The translations under genes and the position numbers were made by a program. 64,000 nucleotides of DNA. It comes from JADGQM01 sp964441945. Lineage in GTDB: Bacteria > Desulfobacterota > Syntrophobacteria > Syntrophobacterales > Syntrophobacteraceae. Of this stretch, positions 35,645-44,600 are shown piece by piece; positions within the stretch are counted from its first letter, which is position 1; every line of letters starts with the position of its first letter. The stretch spans positions 1-64,000 of the forward strand of contig CAYTWB010000013.1 of NCBI GenBank assembly GCA_964441945.1, given 5' to 3'. The notes beneath the pieces were generated by a model. That model ran no database searches. It worked only from the letters and a program-made list of their open reading frames with translations, and was not told where the DNA came from.

Positions 35645-36089
35645 CTTCTAGCACCTCTATATCAGCCTGATCCTGCTTCGAGTCCCTCCTCTTCTTAAGC
35701 CAGACCAGATCACGCTTATTCGCAAGCATCACTCTTCCTTCTTCTGACTCCGCTGCCACTGCATTCGGGATTATCCTTCTGGCCTCTTCATCTTTGGCAA
35801 CGAGAAGATCGATCAGCATTTCATCTTCTTCGTCTGTAACCTTCAAGAACCGGTGCAGTTCGATGGCCACTTCAGGGAATGTCCAAGGCAATGCTGATTC
35901 AAAATACCCATACTTCTCCAGAATGCCTTTTGTCTCCTCGAAATCTTCGGAGTCGACGAGAAGGTCAATGTCCCTGGTAAATCGCGGCTCGGTGTAGAAG
36001 GCCATTGCGACCCCTCCAACAAGCGCATACCTCACCGCCTGTTTCTCCAACTCTGACACAAGCCGTTTGAATTCTTCAAATACATTCAT
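35631..36089 (-). CDS. nucleotidyltransferase-fold protein (MNT/AbiEii-like)
   Basis: 152 residues of the nucleotidyltransferase fold: the GG and DxD motif appears as LVGGVAMAFYTEPRFTRDIDLLVD, followed by IDLLVAKDE with the third acidic position. Similar small enzymes act as toxins or antitoxin-modifying transferases in MNT/HEPN and AbiE-type modules. There is no HEPN gene beside it; the only coupled partner is the 45-codon gene downstream. All three acidic residues are kept, so it may be active. Confidence 0.75.
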   Translation of the reverse strand: MNVFEEFKRLVSELEKQAVRYALVGGVAMAFYTEPRFTRDIDLLVDSEDFEETKGILEKYGYFESALPWTFPEVAIELHRFLKVTDEEDEMLIDLLVAKDEEARRIIPNAVAAESEEGRVMLANKRDLVWLKKRRDSKQDQADIEVLEDDKD

Positions 36090-36308
36090 GCCTTCTTCCT
36101 GGGAGCCAACGGCTCAGTTGACCGGCTTGTCCGGTCAAACTGGTGGTTGGCATCCCTGAGCTCCCCGTTAAACCGTTCATTTTGTCCTTAAAAACATCGG
36201 TCTAAGACCGTAACGGTCTCATTTTGGACCTAAACCGTTGTCATTTGCGCATTTAGCTTGGTCCGACCCAGTCTGCATTCGAATAGAAATCCAGCCCGGC
36301 TGATGTGA

Positions 36309-37535
36309 TCAATCCACGCGGAAGATGTCTCGTGTATAGACCTTGTTTTCAACGTCATCCAGCACGGAATCATAACGGTTGGTTATAATGATGTCGGATT
36401 GGCGTTTGAACTCGGCCAGATCGGCCACGACCTTGCTGCCGAAAAAATCGCTTCCGTCCGCCAGCGCTGGTTCATAGATGATGATCTGAGCGCCTTTGGC
36501 CTTGATGCGCTTCATGACCCCCTGAATGCTGCTCTCCCGGAAGTTGTCGGAGCCGCTTTTCATGGCCAGACGATATACTCCGACAGTACATGGCTTGCCC
36601 GGAACGCCATCATGGCCGATATCCCCTGCGCCGAAGTAGCCCGCTTTGACCAGGGCTTTGTCAGCGATGAAGTCTTTTCGGGTGCTGTTGGATCTGACGA
36701 TTGCCTCAATGAGGTTGCTCGGTACATCCTTGTAGTTGGCTAAGAGTTGTTTGGTATCCTTGGGCAGGCAGTAGCCGCCGTAACCGAAGGAAGGATTGTT
36801 GTAGTGTCCGCCGATACGCGGATCAAGGCAGACGCCTTCTATAATCTGCTGGGTGTTCAGGCCCTTGCTTTCAGCATAGGTATCGAGCTCGTTGAAATAA
36901 CTCACGCGCAGTGCCAGGTAGGTGTTGGCGAACAGCTTGATGGCTTCGGCTTCCGTCGGTGTCGTGTGGAGGATGGCGACATCCTTTTTAACGGCATTCT
37001 TGGCCAGTAGTTCGGCAAACATTTTTGCTGGCTCTGCCATGTCATCGTAGGCGCCGACGATGATGCGACTTGGATAGAGATTATCATAGAGCGCCTTTCC
37101 CTCGCGCAAGAATTCCGGGCTGAAGATGAAATTCCGGTAACCGTATTTTTTGATAAGTGAATCCGTATATCCCACGGGTACCGTGGATTTGATGACCAGC
37201 GGCACGCCGGGATTGACCCGCGAAGCGACATCTATAACGTCTTCCACCGCACTGGTATCGAAATAGTTGGTTTTGGGATCATAGTTCGTTGGCGTGGCAA
37301 TGATGACACATTCCGCATTGGCATAGGCGAATTCCTTGTCCAGTGTGGCGGTGAGGTTCAAGTCCTTGGTTGCCATGTATTCCGAAATTTCCTTGTCGAC
37401 AATCGGCGATTTGCCGTTATTGATGAGATCGACCTTTGCCGCTGTGGTGGTGACGGCATGTACCTCGTTATCCTTGGACAAGAGGGTGGCAATGGACAAA
37501 CCGACGTATCCGACTCCGGCTACCGCAATCTTCAT
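36309..37535 (-). CDS. ugd: UDP-glucose 6-dehydrogenase-type nucleotide sugar dehydrogenase
   Basis: 408 residues. The N-terminal Rossmann fold is MKIAVAGVGYVGLSIATLL; the conserved IKSTVPVGYTD, FSPEFLREG and the catalytic Cys in GYGGYCLPKDTKQL are present, and the C-terminal domain (VGVYRLAMKSGSDNFR) completes it. Length and motifs fit the enterobacterial-type Ugd that makes UDP-glucuronate for capsule or lipid A modification. It stands alone, with no polysaccharide genes beside it, between toxin-antitoxin-like genes and a transposase remnant, so recent acquisition is plausible. Gap 37536-37753 holds no gene. Confidence 0.93.
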   Translation of the reverse strand: MKIAVAGVGYVGLSIATLLSKDNEVHAVTTTAAKVDLINNGKSPIVDKEISEYMATKDLNLTATLDKEFAYANAECVIIATPTNYDPKTNYFDTSAVEDVIDVASRVNPGVPLVIKSTVPVGYTDSLIKKYGYRNFIFSPEFLREGKALYDNLYPSRIIVGAYDDMAEPAKMFAELLAKNAVKKDVAILHTTPTEAEAIKLFANTYLALRVSYFNELDTYAESKGLNTQQIIEGVCLDPRIGGHYNNPSFGYGGYCLPKDTKQLLANYKDVPSNLIEAIVRSNSTRKDFIADKALVKAGYFGAGDIGHDGVPGKPCTVGVYRLAMKSGSDNFRESSIQGVMKRIKAKGAQIIIYEPALADGSDFFGSKVVADLAEFKRQSDIIITNRYDSVLDDVENKVYTRDIFRVD

Positions 37536-37753
37536 ATCTTGCTCCTTGTGAGATTTAGTGAATATTGTGATGCCTGTCTTGGATAGCTGCCACCCGGGTT
37601 GATGCCAGCATCATCAGTCAGGTGTGGTTATCCTAGAGGCATCTGTTGCATTTGTGCAAATCTTTTTGAACGATAGGAACTTGCTTTCTGAAAGCGATTA
37701 TAACGGAGCGCGGGATGAGGTGTACCCCCGCGTGGTCCGCGAGCGGTCGCGCG

Positions 37754-37774
37754 GGCCAGGGTCGGGCCACGCTA
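37754..37774 (-). repeat. 21-bp inverted end of the RAYT element, left
   Basis: GGCCAGGGTCGGGCCACGCTA here is the exact inverse of the sequence at 38676-38696, so the two bracket the transposase remnant. The TAG stop of the transposase frame lies within it. Confidence 0.9.
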
Positions 37775-38577
37775 TCGTGTTGAAATTTCAATATTACCAT
37801 CCCATAAGTAGGCATTTTGAAGACCAATATCGCTGTTTTCGAGGTCGAAATCTGCAATATAGCCAGACGGTGATTCTCGAAGCTCAAATGTCCCCCCGAT
37901 GTCGAACACCTTTCGCCCCTTTGCTCTTATGCCAAGCTGACGCCTCGTGGATTCCGCAAACTCTCTGCCACCCACTGCAATGCTCTCCGTCAATAGGCTC
38001 TCCCGTTGACGGCCCCTGTCTGTCAGGGACTGCCCAACCCATTCCGCATGGGTAGCCACAAGATCTTCGTAGGTGGGAAAGCCCAACAACGACCGCGGCG
38101 GGCGTAAGCAATCAGTGCGCATTTTCTTCGTGGATTCTGAATCTCGTTGTAACCTCCGTTACCCCATTCCGCCGGGTGATTGAAGACACCAGCGCGCACC
38201 ATATTCATGTCGATGTAAACGATGCACCTCAACAAATGTTCGCCCGTTTCAATAGCCGAGGCGTGATACCGATCCTCCCAAAAGGCGCCCTTGCGACGCT
38301 TACGGATGTTGTATTCCTGCCCTGTACGGCCGGCCACCAGTCGCACCGATTCTGGGATCACATCTCGACCTCCGTCGTCAATCACAAGTAGATGAATATG
38401 ATTTGAAGTGACCATGTAGTTCAAAATAGCGGGATGATATCGCCTTTTGGCCTTGAGAAGCCAATCTCGCCAAGACTTTCGATCCTTGGCGAATTTCAAC
38501 AAGAACTCCCTCTTATGACACCGGTGAGTGATGTGTCAGACATGCCCTGGAATGTGGTGTCGCTTCGTTCTTGCCAT
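37772..38577 (-). pseudogene. REP-associated (Y1, IS200-like) transposase, decayed
   Basis: An intact member would start at ATG 38577 after GGAGGA with MARTKRHHIPGHV, but the next codon is TGA where the family has Trp. The frame then continues with HITHRCHKREFLL, the HIHLLV metal motif in TSNHIHLLVIDD, and the tyrosine-helix region. Near 38100 the frame shifts by one base to the C-terminal segment HAEWVGQSLTDRGRQRESLL, TESIAVGGREF and KGRKV. Both lesions should inactivate it. RAYT proteins mobilise REP hairpins; exact 21-bp inverted repeats flank the gene. Confidence 0.88.
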
Positions 38578-38675
38578 GACTGTCCTCCAAAACCGCTCTT
38601 TTCACCCCCGAAAAAGTGGATATTCCCCTGAAATCCGCCCTCTCTTTCAATGATTCCTGTTACAATTCAAAATGT

Positions 38676-38696
38676 TAGCGTGGCCCGACCCTGGCC
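38676..38696 (+). repeat. 21-bp inverted end of the RAYT element, right
   Basis: TAGCGTGGCCCGACCCTGGCC, the exact inverse of 37754-37774. The bracketed segment is about 940 bp. Confidence 0.9.
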
Positions 38697-38789
38697 TTTC
38701 TTGACCGACCTGACCGACTGCGACCCTGACCGACTGACCGACAATTGGCTGCATCCACGGGTTGGGCAACGCTTTCCCGCCCTTCATGC

Positions 38790-39806
38790 TCAAAACCCCG
38801 ACCATCTTGATACCCCCGACGAATATCTGAAGGGGATCTGATTATATAGGTCAATCCTCCATCCTGAATATCCGATGCCGGAATCATCATTCCAGTTTCG
38901 GTAAAACTCCACTTCTTTGTATTTGAAGTTAGGCCACTCGACTGAGACGCCGGTATCCTTTCTCCAATGAGATTTGATAATGTCCTTGTGCAGTATGACC
39001 CAGCCATCGACTATCAACTCGATAAAGCTGGTTTGCTCCAACATATCTCCGGTCATTAATACGAACAGTTTTTCATCATGGAAATCCTTCAATAGCCCGA
39101 CTTCAGCCTGAAAATCTAGTTCCACCGTTAAGAAGTCAAGTTCGTCTTGGGGTGTCCCTCGAATATGCCCACCGGTAAGTCTACCGTCATCTTCAATACG
39201 ATAGTTGGAGTAACTTACTGCAAGTCTATCCCCTGGGCGCGCTGGGGGACTGTCAATGAAGAAATTACTCTTTATCTTCTTCTGGGAAGTGTAAGTCCAT
39301 ATTCCGAAAACGACTCTGAGGGGGCATAGATCGGCAAAGCTCATCCTGTTCTTCAATTTAATCAGGAGAAGAACCTTCCCGATTTGTTGGTTCAAAGCTT
39401 CTGTGTAAAAGATTGCCTTCAGATGTGACTTGCCGATTTCCTCTAATAGTCCGGTTTTCTCTACTATTGCCCTGCTACTGAGACCAAGCTCTTTCTGTAG
39501 GTCGATTATTTGATCGCTACGTTTACCTAGCTCTCGTTGCAGGTCGATTAGTTCTTTGCTCTTGCTGCCAAGCTCTGTTTGCAGTTGAATTATTTGGTCA
39601 CTTTTTCTGGCTGCATCTTTGTGCAAATCGATTACCGTGTCTTGGGATGCAAGCTGAGCCTTTTGCAGCCTCACTATCTCATCTGTTCGCTCCGAGACTT
39701 GCTTTTTGGAAAGGTATTCCCGGTAGACCCCAAAAATGACAGCACATACAGCCAGAATAATATATACGGCTGTCGCCCAACCAGTACTCATTTTGAAGAA
39801 TTCCAT
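38790..39806 (-). CDS. membrane-anchored coiled-coil protein with 14-residue repeats
   Basis: 338 residues, unrecognised. One N-terminal transmembrane helix (about 8-28) leads to a coiled coil with near-repeats of 14 residues: SDQIIQLQTELGSK, SKELIDLQRELGKR, SDQIIDLQKELGLS, plus weaker units before them. Residues 150-338 form a globular, aromatic-rich domain with no family I can name. Between a RAYT element and an integron integrase remnant, it may be a mobile-island membrane sensor or structural protein. The start could also be the ATG at codon 6. Confidence 0.7.
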   Translation of the reverse strand: MEFFKMSTGWATAVYIILAVCAVIFGVYREYLSKKQVSERTDEIVRLQKAQLASQDTVIDLHKDAARKSDQIIQLQTELGSKSKELIDLQRELGKRSDQIIDLQKELGLSSRAIVEKTGLLEEIGKSHLKAIFYTEALNQQIGKVLLLIKLKNRMSFADLCPLRVVFGIWTYTSQKKIKSNFFIDSPPARPGDRLAVSYSNYRIEDDGRLTGGHIRGTPQDELDFLTVELDFQAEVGLLKDFHDEKLFVLMTGDMLEQTSFIELIVDGWVILHKDIIKSHWRKDTGVSVEWPNFKYKEVEFYRNWNDDSGIGYSGWRIDLYNQIPFRYSSGVSRWSGF

Positions 39807-40147
39807 CAGGTCTCATTTCTCCATAATTCCTGTTTTCACAAAAGGCCCAATGTGGGCGTTGACCCGTGGCGCGAAGCTTGCGGAGCTAAAGGCGCATGCA
39901 AGCGAGTGACATCGGTGTCCAATGGCCTAGTTGGCAGAGCCGTAGGCGGCGCCGGCCAGAACCTGGCACCGATAGGGGCAACGCCACATTGGCGACGCCG
40001 AAGGCGGCGCCAACATAGTGCTAGACGGCCTAAATGAAATCGGAAAATGCGGATCGAGGAGTCGCATATACTCCAAGATCCAGGTTCTGCCATCGGACTA
40101 GACTGTTAATGAAAGTGGCCATTTAACAGCTAGAGTCCGATCTTCGG
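39807..40147. other. palindrome-rich gap beside the integron integrase remnant
   Basis: About 340 bases without a gene. It holds GC-rich inverted pieces (for example TTGGCG...CGCCAA near 39990-40012, and CTGTTAA...TTAACAG near 40106-40131). Some ends look like the RYYYAAC/GTTRRRY core sites of attC elements (ACCTAAC, ATTTAAC), but no complete attC could be assembled. Confidence 0.4.
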
Positions 40148-40149
40148 GT

Positions 40150-40187
40150 GGTGGTATATGCGGCTGATGGCAGCCGCATATACCACC
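40150..40187. repeat. perfect 17-bp hairpin abutting the integrase stop
   Basis: GGTGGTATATGCGGCTG is repeated exactly inverted as CAGCCGCATATACCACC around a 4-base loop. The right arm touches the integrase stop codon and is followed by TAAC. It could be a folded recombination site or a strong terminator; there is no T-run. Confidence 0.8.
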
Positions 40188-40783
40188 TAACGAAGCCTGT
40201 CGGCGGCGCTCTGTACTCCCATCCCTCCTTTGTTAAGCACGGGGGTGTAGATCATCACACTCTGTACATCCTCGTGTTCCGGGAACTCCTGAACAGTCCT
40301 GATTTCATGGCCCGCCTCCAGGTGATGGGCGGCAAAGGAGTGGCAAAGTACAGGAGGTCCAACCAGCTCATGGATCCGCGCCTTTTTCGCTGCTTCCTTG
40401 AGCGCCCTCTGCAAGACTGTCTCATCAATGTGATGCCGTTGCTCGATATGCGTTCTCGGATCGACAGATCGTTCCCGGGAAGGAAAGACGACCTGCCAAC
40501 CCCACTCGCAGTCCTTATGAGGGTGCTTTCTCTCCAGGGCCTGGTTCCGGGTGGTGGAAGCCACGTCCTTGCCGGTGGCAAGATGGGACAGAAACTGGTT
40601 GATTTCCGGGCTTCCCATTTCCAGGGGGTGGCGTTTGTTGTGAAACAGGATGAATCGCCTGATCAATTGAAGGTATGTATCTTCCGTCCGTATACTGTAG
40701 CGTCGGAGCCTCATGGCAGAGCGGACTTGATCGAGCAGCTTCGGTTGCTTCCCATCCGGATTGACACTCGAAGGTGCGTTCAT
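40187..40783 (-). pseudogene. integron integrase (IntI-type) with internal deletion
   Basis: 198 codons; integron integrases are about 320. The N terminus is intact (LLDQVRSAMRLRRYSIRTE, YLQLIRRFILFH). After NQALERK roughly 110 residues, including the first catalytic Arg, are missing. The IntI-specific EWGWQVVFPS and VLQRALKEAA segments follow. The box II LRHSFATH reads LCHSFAAH, losing the Arg. The tyrosine region VMIYTPVLNKGGMGVQS is present. The protein cannot be an active recombinase. It marks a former chromosomal integron. Confidence 0.87.
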
Positions 40784-40844
40784 GTGGGTAAACCTCCCAG
40801 TTTGGAAGAGGGAAAGGGGATCCCCCCTCCGAATGGATATACAT

Positions 40845-41423
40845 CTAATGAAGAGAAGGCTGTTGCGTCAAGAAAAAATGCGTTGCCCGGCTATTTCTAC
40901 TCGGTCGCTTTCGTAAGGGTCGGATGCTGCTTTGGGGGCATGGACCGATGAGCTGTTCCTGCGGTCGATTTCCCTTCGCGTTCCCTCCTGAGCCCGTTCT
41001 GCCCAAACAAAGTCGTAGAAATGCCTTCTCCCAATGCTCGCAGCCTTGACTCCAGCGCCATCTCGTGTGGAACACCTGGCAGATTGCCTGGAACCCTTCA
41101 TGAAACACAACAATATCTTTCGGAAACCTTTCGTTAAACGGCAAGACAAGGAAGAATTGCTGTGGTATTCCCTCGTGAACCAGTTCCGGGAAGTTCCGGA
41201 AACCGAACCGCTTATAGTAGGTCGGATCACCCACAAGAGCGCAACCCTGGCCGCCCAACTCTTTCAGCAGGGACAACCCTTTGCGGATAAGGGATTCTCC
41301 GATTCCTCTCCTGTGAAACTCCGGTAATACGGAAATCGGGCCGAGGCCGTACCAGCCTGTCGTTCCGTCGGAGAGGGCTACGGGTGAAAAGGCGATATGT
41401 CCGACAACGTGACCTTCAATGGC
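40845..41423 (-). pseudogene. GNAT acetyltransferase remnant
   Basis: The frame is open from a TGA at 41424-41426. The part VVGHIAFSPVAL, LGPISVLPEFHRRGIGESL and ALVGDPTYYKRFGF is a clear GNAT with its acetyl-CoA loop, matching the family that acts on small substrates. The N-terminal 50 or so residues are gone, and after FHEGFQA about 70 out-of-family residues follow. Truncated at both ends, it is probably inactive. GNAT genes are common integron cassettes; the position beside the integrase fits. The gap 41427-41690 shows nothing. Confidence 0.75.
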
Positions 41424-41690
41424 TCAGGAGGTACCGTTTCGCATTCGAGGGCCGCCCGGCGCTTGAAAGGTCAAGCGGCAACTGACGGCGCTCAGTATGA
41501 AGAAGCGGGATACCGAATTCAAGGCTGAAGTGGAGAACGGCGCCTCCATCTGCCGGTCAATCCGGAGTAGGAGCTGGGCCAAAGCGGCGAAGAAGAGAAG
41601 CAGGAATGCCGGAATATTGATTGGGGTTGCCTTGTCGATGGTACCGTGATCTTTATAGCGGATTGATGAAAAGGTGGGCTGGTCGCTGAC

Positions 41691-44600
41691 ATGGCGCAGA
41701 AGGAAGCAAAAGATGTTCTATTATCGGGAGAAAATCGCTTGGCTGACCGGGAAGTGATCCGCCTGCGCGGCGTGCGCCAGCACAATCTCAAGGACCTTGA
41801 TCTCGACATACCGCTCTTCCGATTGATCGCCATAAGCGGGATCAGCGGCTCCGGCAAGTCCAGTCTGGCCCTGCATACCCTGTACGCGGAAGGGCAGCGG
41901 CGCTACGTGGAAACTTTTTCTCCCTATGCCCGCCAGTTCCTCGAACGGATGGATCCCCCCGATGCGGACCTCATTGACGGCATTCCCCCAAGCATTGCGA
42001 TCGAATCGGGGACCGCAGTGCGAAGTTCCCGTTCTACCGTCGGGACGATTACCGAAATAAACGACCATCTGAAACTCCTCTATGCCCGCCTGGCGGTGCC
42101 GCATTGCCCGAAGTGCCGGCAGCCCGTTTACCAAGAGAACCCGGAGAGTGTCTTTCGAAAGCTTGGGGACCTTTCCCCCGGCAGTCGCCTGCTGATCACG
42201 TTTCCCTTCCCTGCGGAACCGGCTGCAATCGCCTCGGAGCGACACCCGCACTCAGCCGGTTCTTCGTCCAAATTCGGTCAGGAGTGGAAACAATACCTGA
42301 TGGCCAACGGGTTTCTGAGGGTCTACAGCAACGGGCGGACTTTCGAGCTGGAAGACCTCACCCATGAAGATCTGGAATGCCTTCATGGAAAGGAAATCCT
42401 GGTGGTTGTCGATCGCATCTCCTGGGGGAAGGCTTCCGCTGAGCGGGTGAGGGATTCTCTTAGCACCGCCTTCAAGATGGGAAGCGGACGCCTGGCAGTT
42501 GTCGTCTTGCCTGATTCTCAGAGATGGTTCAGCGCGGACCGGAGCTGCGCAAATTGCCGCACCGGCGAAGCCATCCCACCGCCGACGTCGAACCTTTTTT
42601 CCTTCAACAGCCCTCTTGGAGCCTGTCCGCAGTGTCGGGGGTTCGGAAGAACGATCGGGGTCGATCCGGACCTGGTTATCCCCGATCCGCGTCTTTCCCT
42701 GAGGGATGGGGCGATCAAACCCTGGGGTATCGATCGTGCCGAGTACTTCGATCTGATGGATTTCTGCCGGCGTCAGGGGATTCCCGTCCATGTGCCCTTC
42801 GAACAGCTGAACGAAGATGCAAAACGAAAGATCATTGAAGGTTCGGACGGCTTCTATGGAGTGAACGGCTTTTTCGAATGGCTGGAGAGCAAGACCTACC
42901 GAATGCACGTGCGAGTCTTTCTTTCCCGCTATCGGGCCTATACTCCATGCAAAGCCTGCGGCGGGACCCGTTACCAGCCCATGAGCCTGCTTTACCGCCT
43001 CCGCGGCATCACCATCGGTGAGTTGAACGCTTTCAGCATCGCGAAGTGCCTCGCCTTCTTTGATGACCCCTGGCCGGAGCTGGAGCGCGACCCCGCTGCC
43101 GCACTGCTCGCCGGCGAAATCCGGAATCGACTGGAATTCTTGCACAAAGTGGGTTTGGAATACCTCACCCTTGACCGGCAATCCCGGACCCTTTCCGGTG
43201 GCGAGGTACAGCGGGTGCATCTCACGAGGGCCCTGGGATCGGCCCTGGTGAACGTGCTCTATGTCCTGGATGAACCCAGTGTCGGCCTGCACCCGCGAGA
43301 TCAGAAGCGCCTCATGACTCAGCTGCGGCGGCTGGTGGACCTGGGCAATACCGTCGCCATGGTGGAGCACGATCCGGATATGATCCGGTTTTGTGATGAT
43401 GTGATCGATATGGGCCCGGGCGGCGGTGAAAGGGGAGGGGAGGTGGTCTACCAGGGATCGCCCGAAGGCCTGGCAGAGTGTGAACGCAGTCTGACAGGAG
43501 CGTACCTCAGGGAGAGCCGTTCCCGGACGAATGCGCAACAGCGACGCCGGCCCGACTGGGGCCGGGTGTTCACGCTGCGGGGCGCTCGCGAAAACAACCT
43601 GAAGCACATTACCATGCAGCTTCCGCTGGGGCTCCTTGTCGGCGTCAGCGGAGTATCCGGTTCGGGCAAGAGCACGCTCATCAAGAAGACGCTCTATGCC
43701 AACTGGCTGAGACACCAGGGCAAGGCCACCGATGCTCCCGGATTGTGTGATGGATTGGAAGGGGCGGAGCGGGTTGCAGACATTGTGCTGGTCGATCAGC
43801 AGCCGATCGGGCGCAGCCCGCGGGCCAATCTGTTGACTTACACCCGAGCCCTGGATCCGCTTCGCATTCTTCTGGCCGGGACTCCGGAAGCGATTGCCAG
43901 AGGCTATTCCAGCGGGTATTTTTCGTTCAATCAGCCTGGGGGTCGCTGTGAGCTATGCCGGGGTGAAGGGTTTGAGCGGATCGAGATGCAGTTTCTGGCG
44001 GACGTCTATATCCGCTGCTCTCAATGCGAGGGGCGTCGCTATAAGGATGAAATCCTGGACATCCGGGTGCGGGGGCTCTCTATTGCGGACATGCTGGAAT
44101 GCACCGCTCAGGAGCTTATGCAGCGCCTCTCCGACTACAAACCGCTAATGGATGCCCTGAAGCCCATTGTGGCCATCGGCCTGGACTACCTCCGCCTCGG
44201 CCAGCCCTTGAGCACTCTCTCGGGAGGGGAGGCCCAGCGCTTGAAGCTGCTCCGCTATCTCAACTCCGGTGAGGGACGGCAGGGCAGGGGGGCCGCGCAA
44301 AACCATGCCCACACGGTTTTCCTGCTGGATGAACCCACGACCGGTTTGCACCCTTTCGACCTGCAGAGGCTGGTGAGGGTCCTTCAGCACCTGGTGGATC
44401 TGGGGAACACGGTGGTTGTGGTGGAGCACAATCTGGATCTTCTCAAGGTGTGCGACTGGATCATCGACCTTGGACCGGAAGGCGGGGACGGCGGTGGAGC
44501 CATTGTGGTTGAAGGGGCGCCGGAGGTCGTGGCCGGCCATGCCAAAAGCCACACCGGGAGATATCTCAAAGAGCGACTGGATGGCGCTTTTCATAGTGAG

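Noticed and set aside
39807..40186. attC cassette recombination site
   Set aside because: Core-like heptamers and stems occur, but no full R''-L''-L'-R' arrangement could be assembled, so it is given only as a palindrome-rich gap.
42252..43715. A 487-codon open frame on the minus strand
   Set aside because: It is antisense to uvrA, which has all its motifs, and has no recognisable domain.
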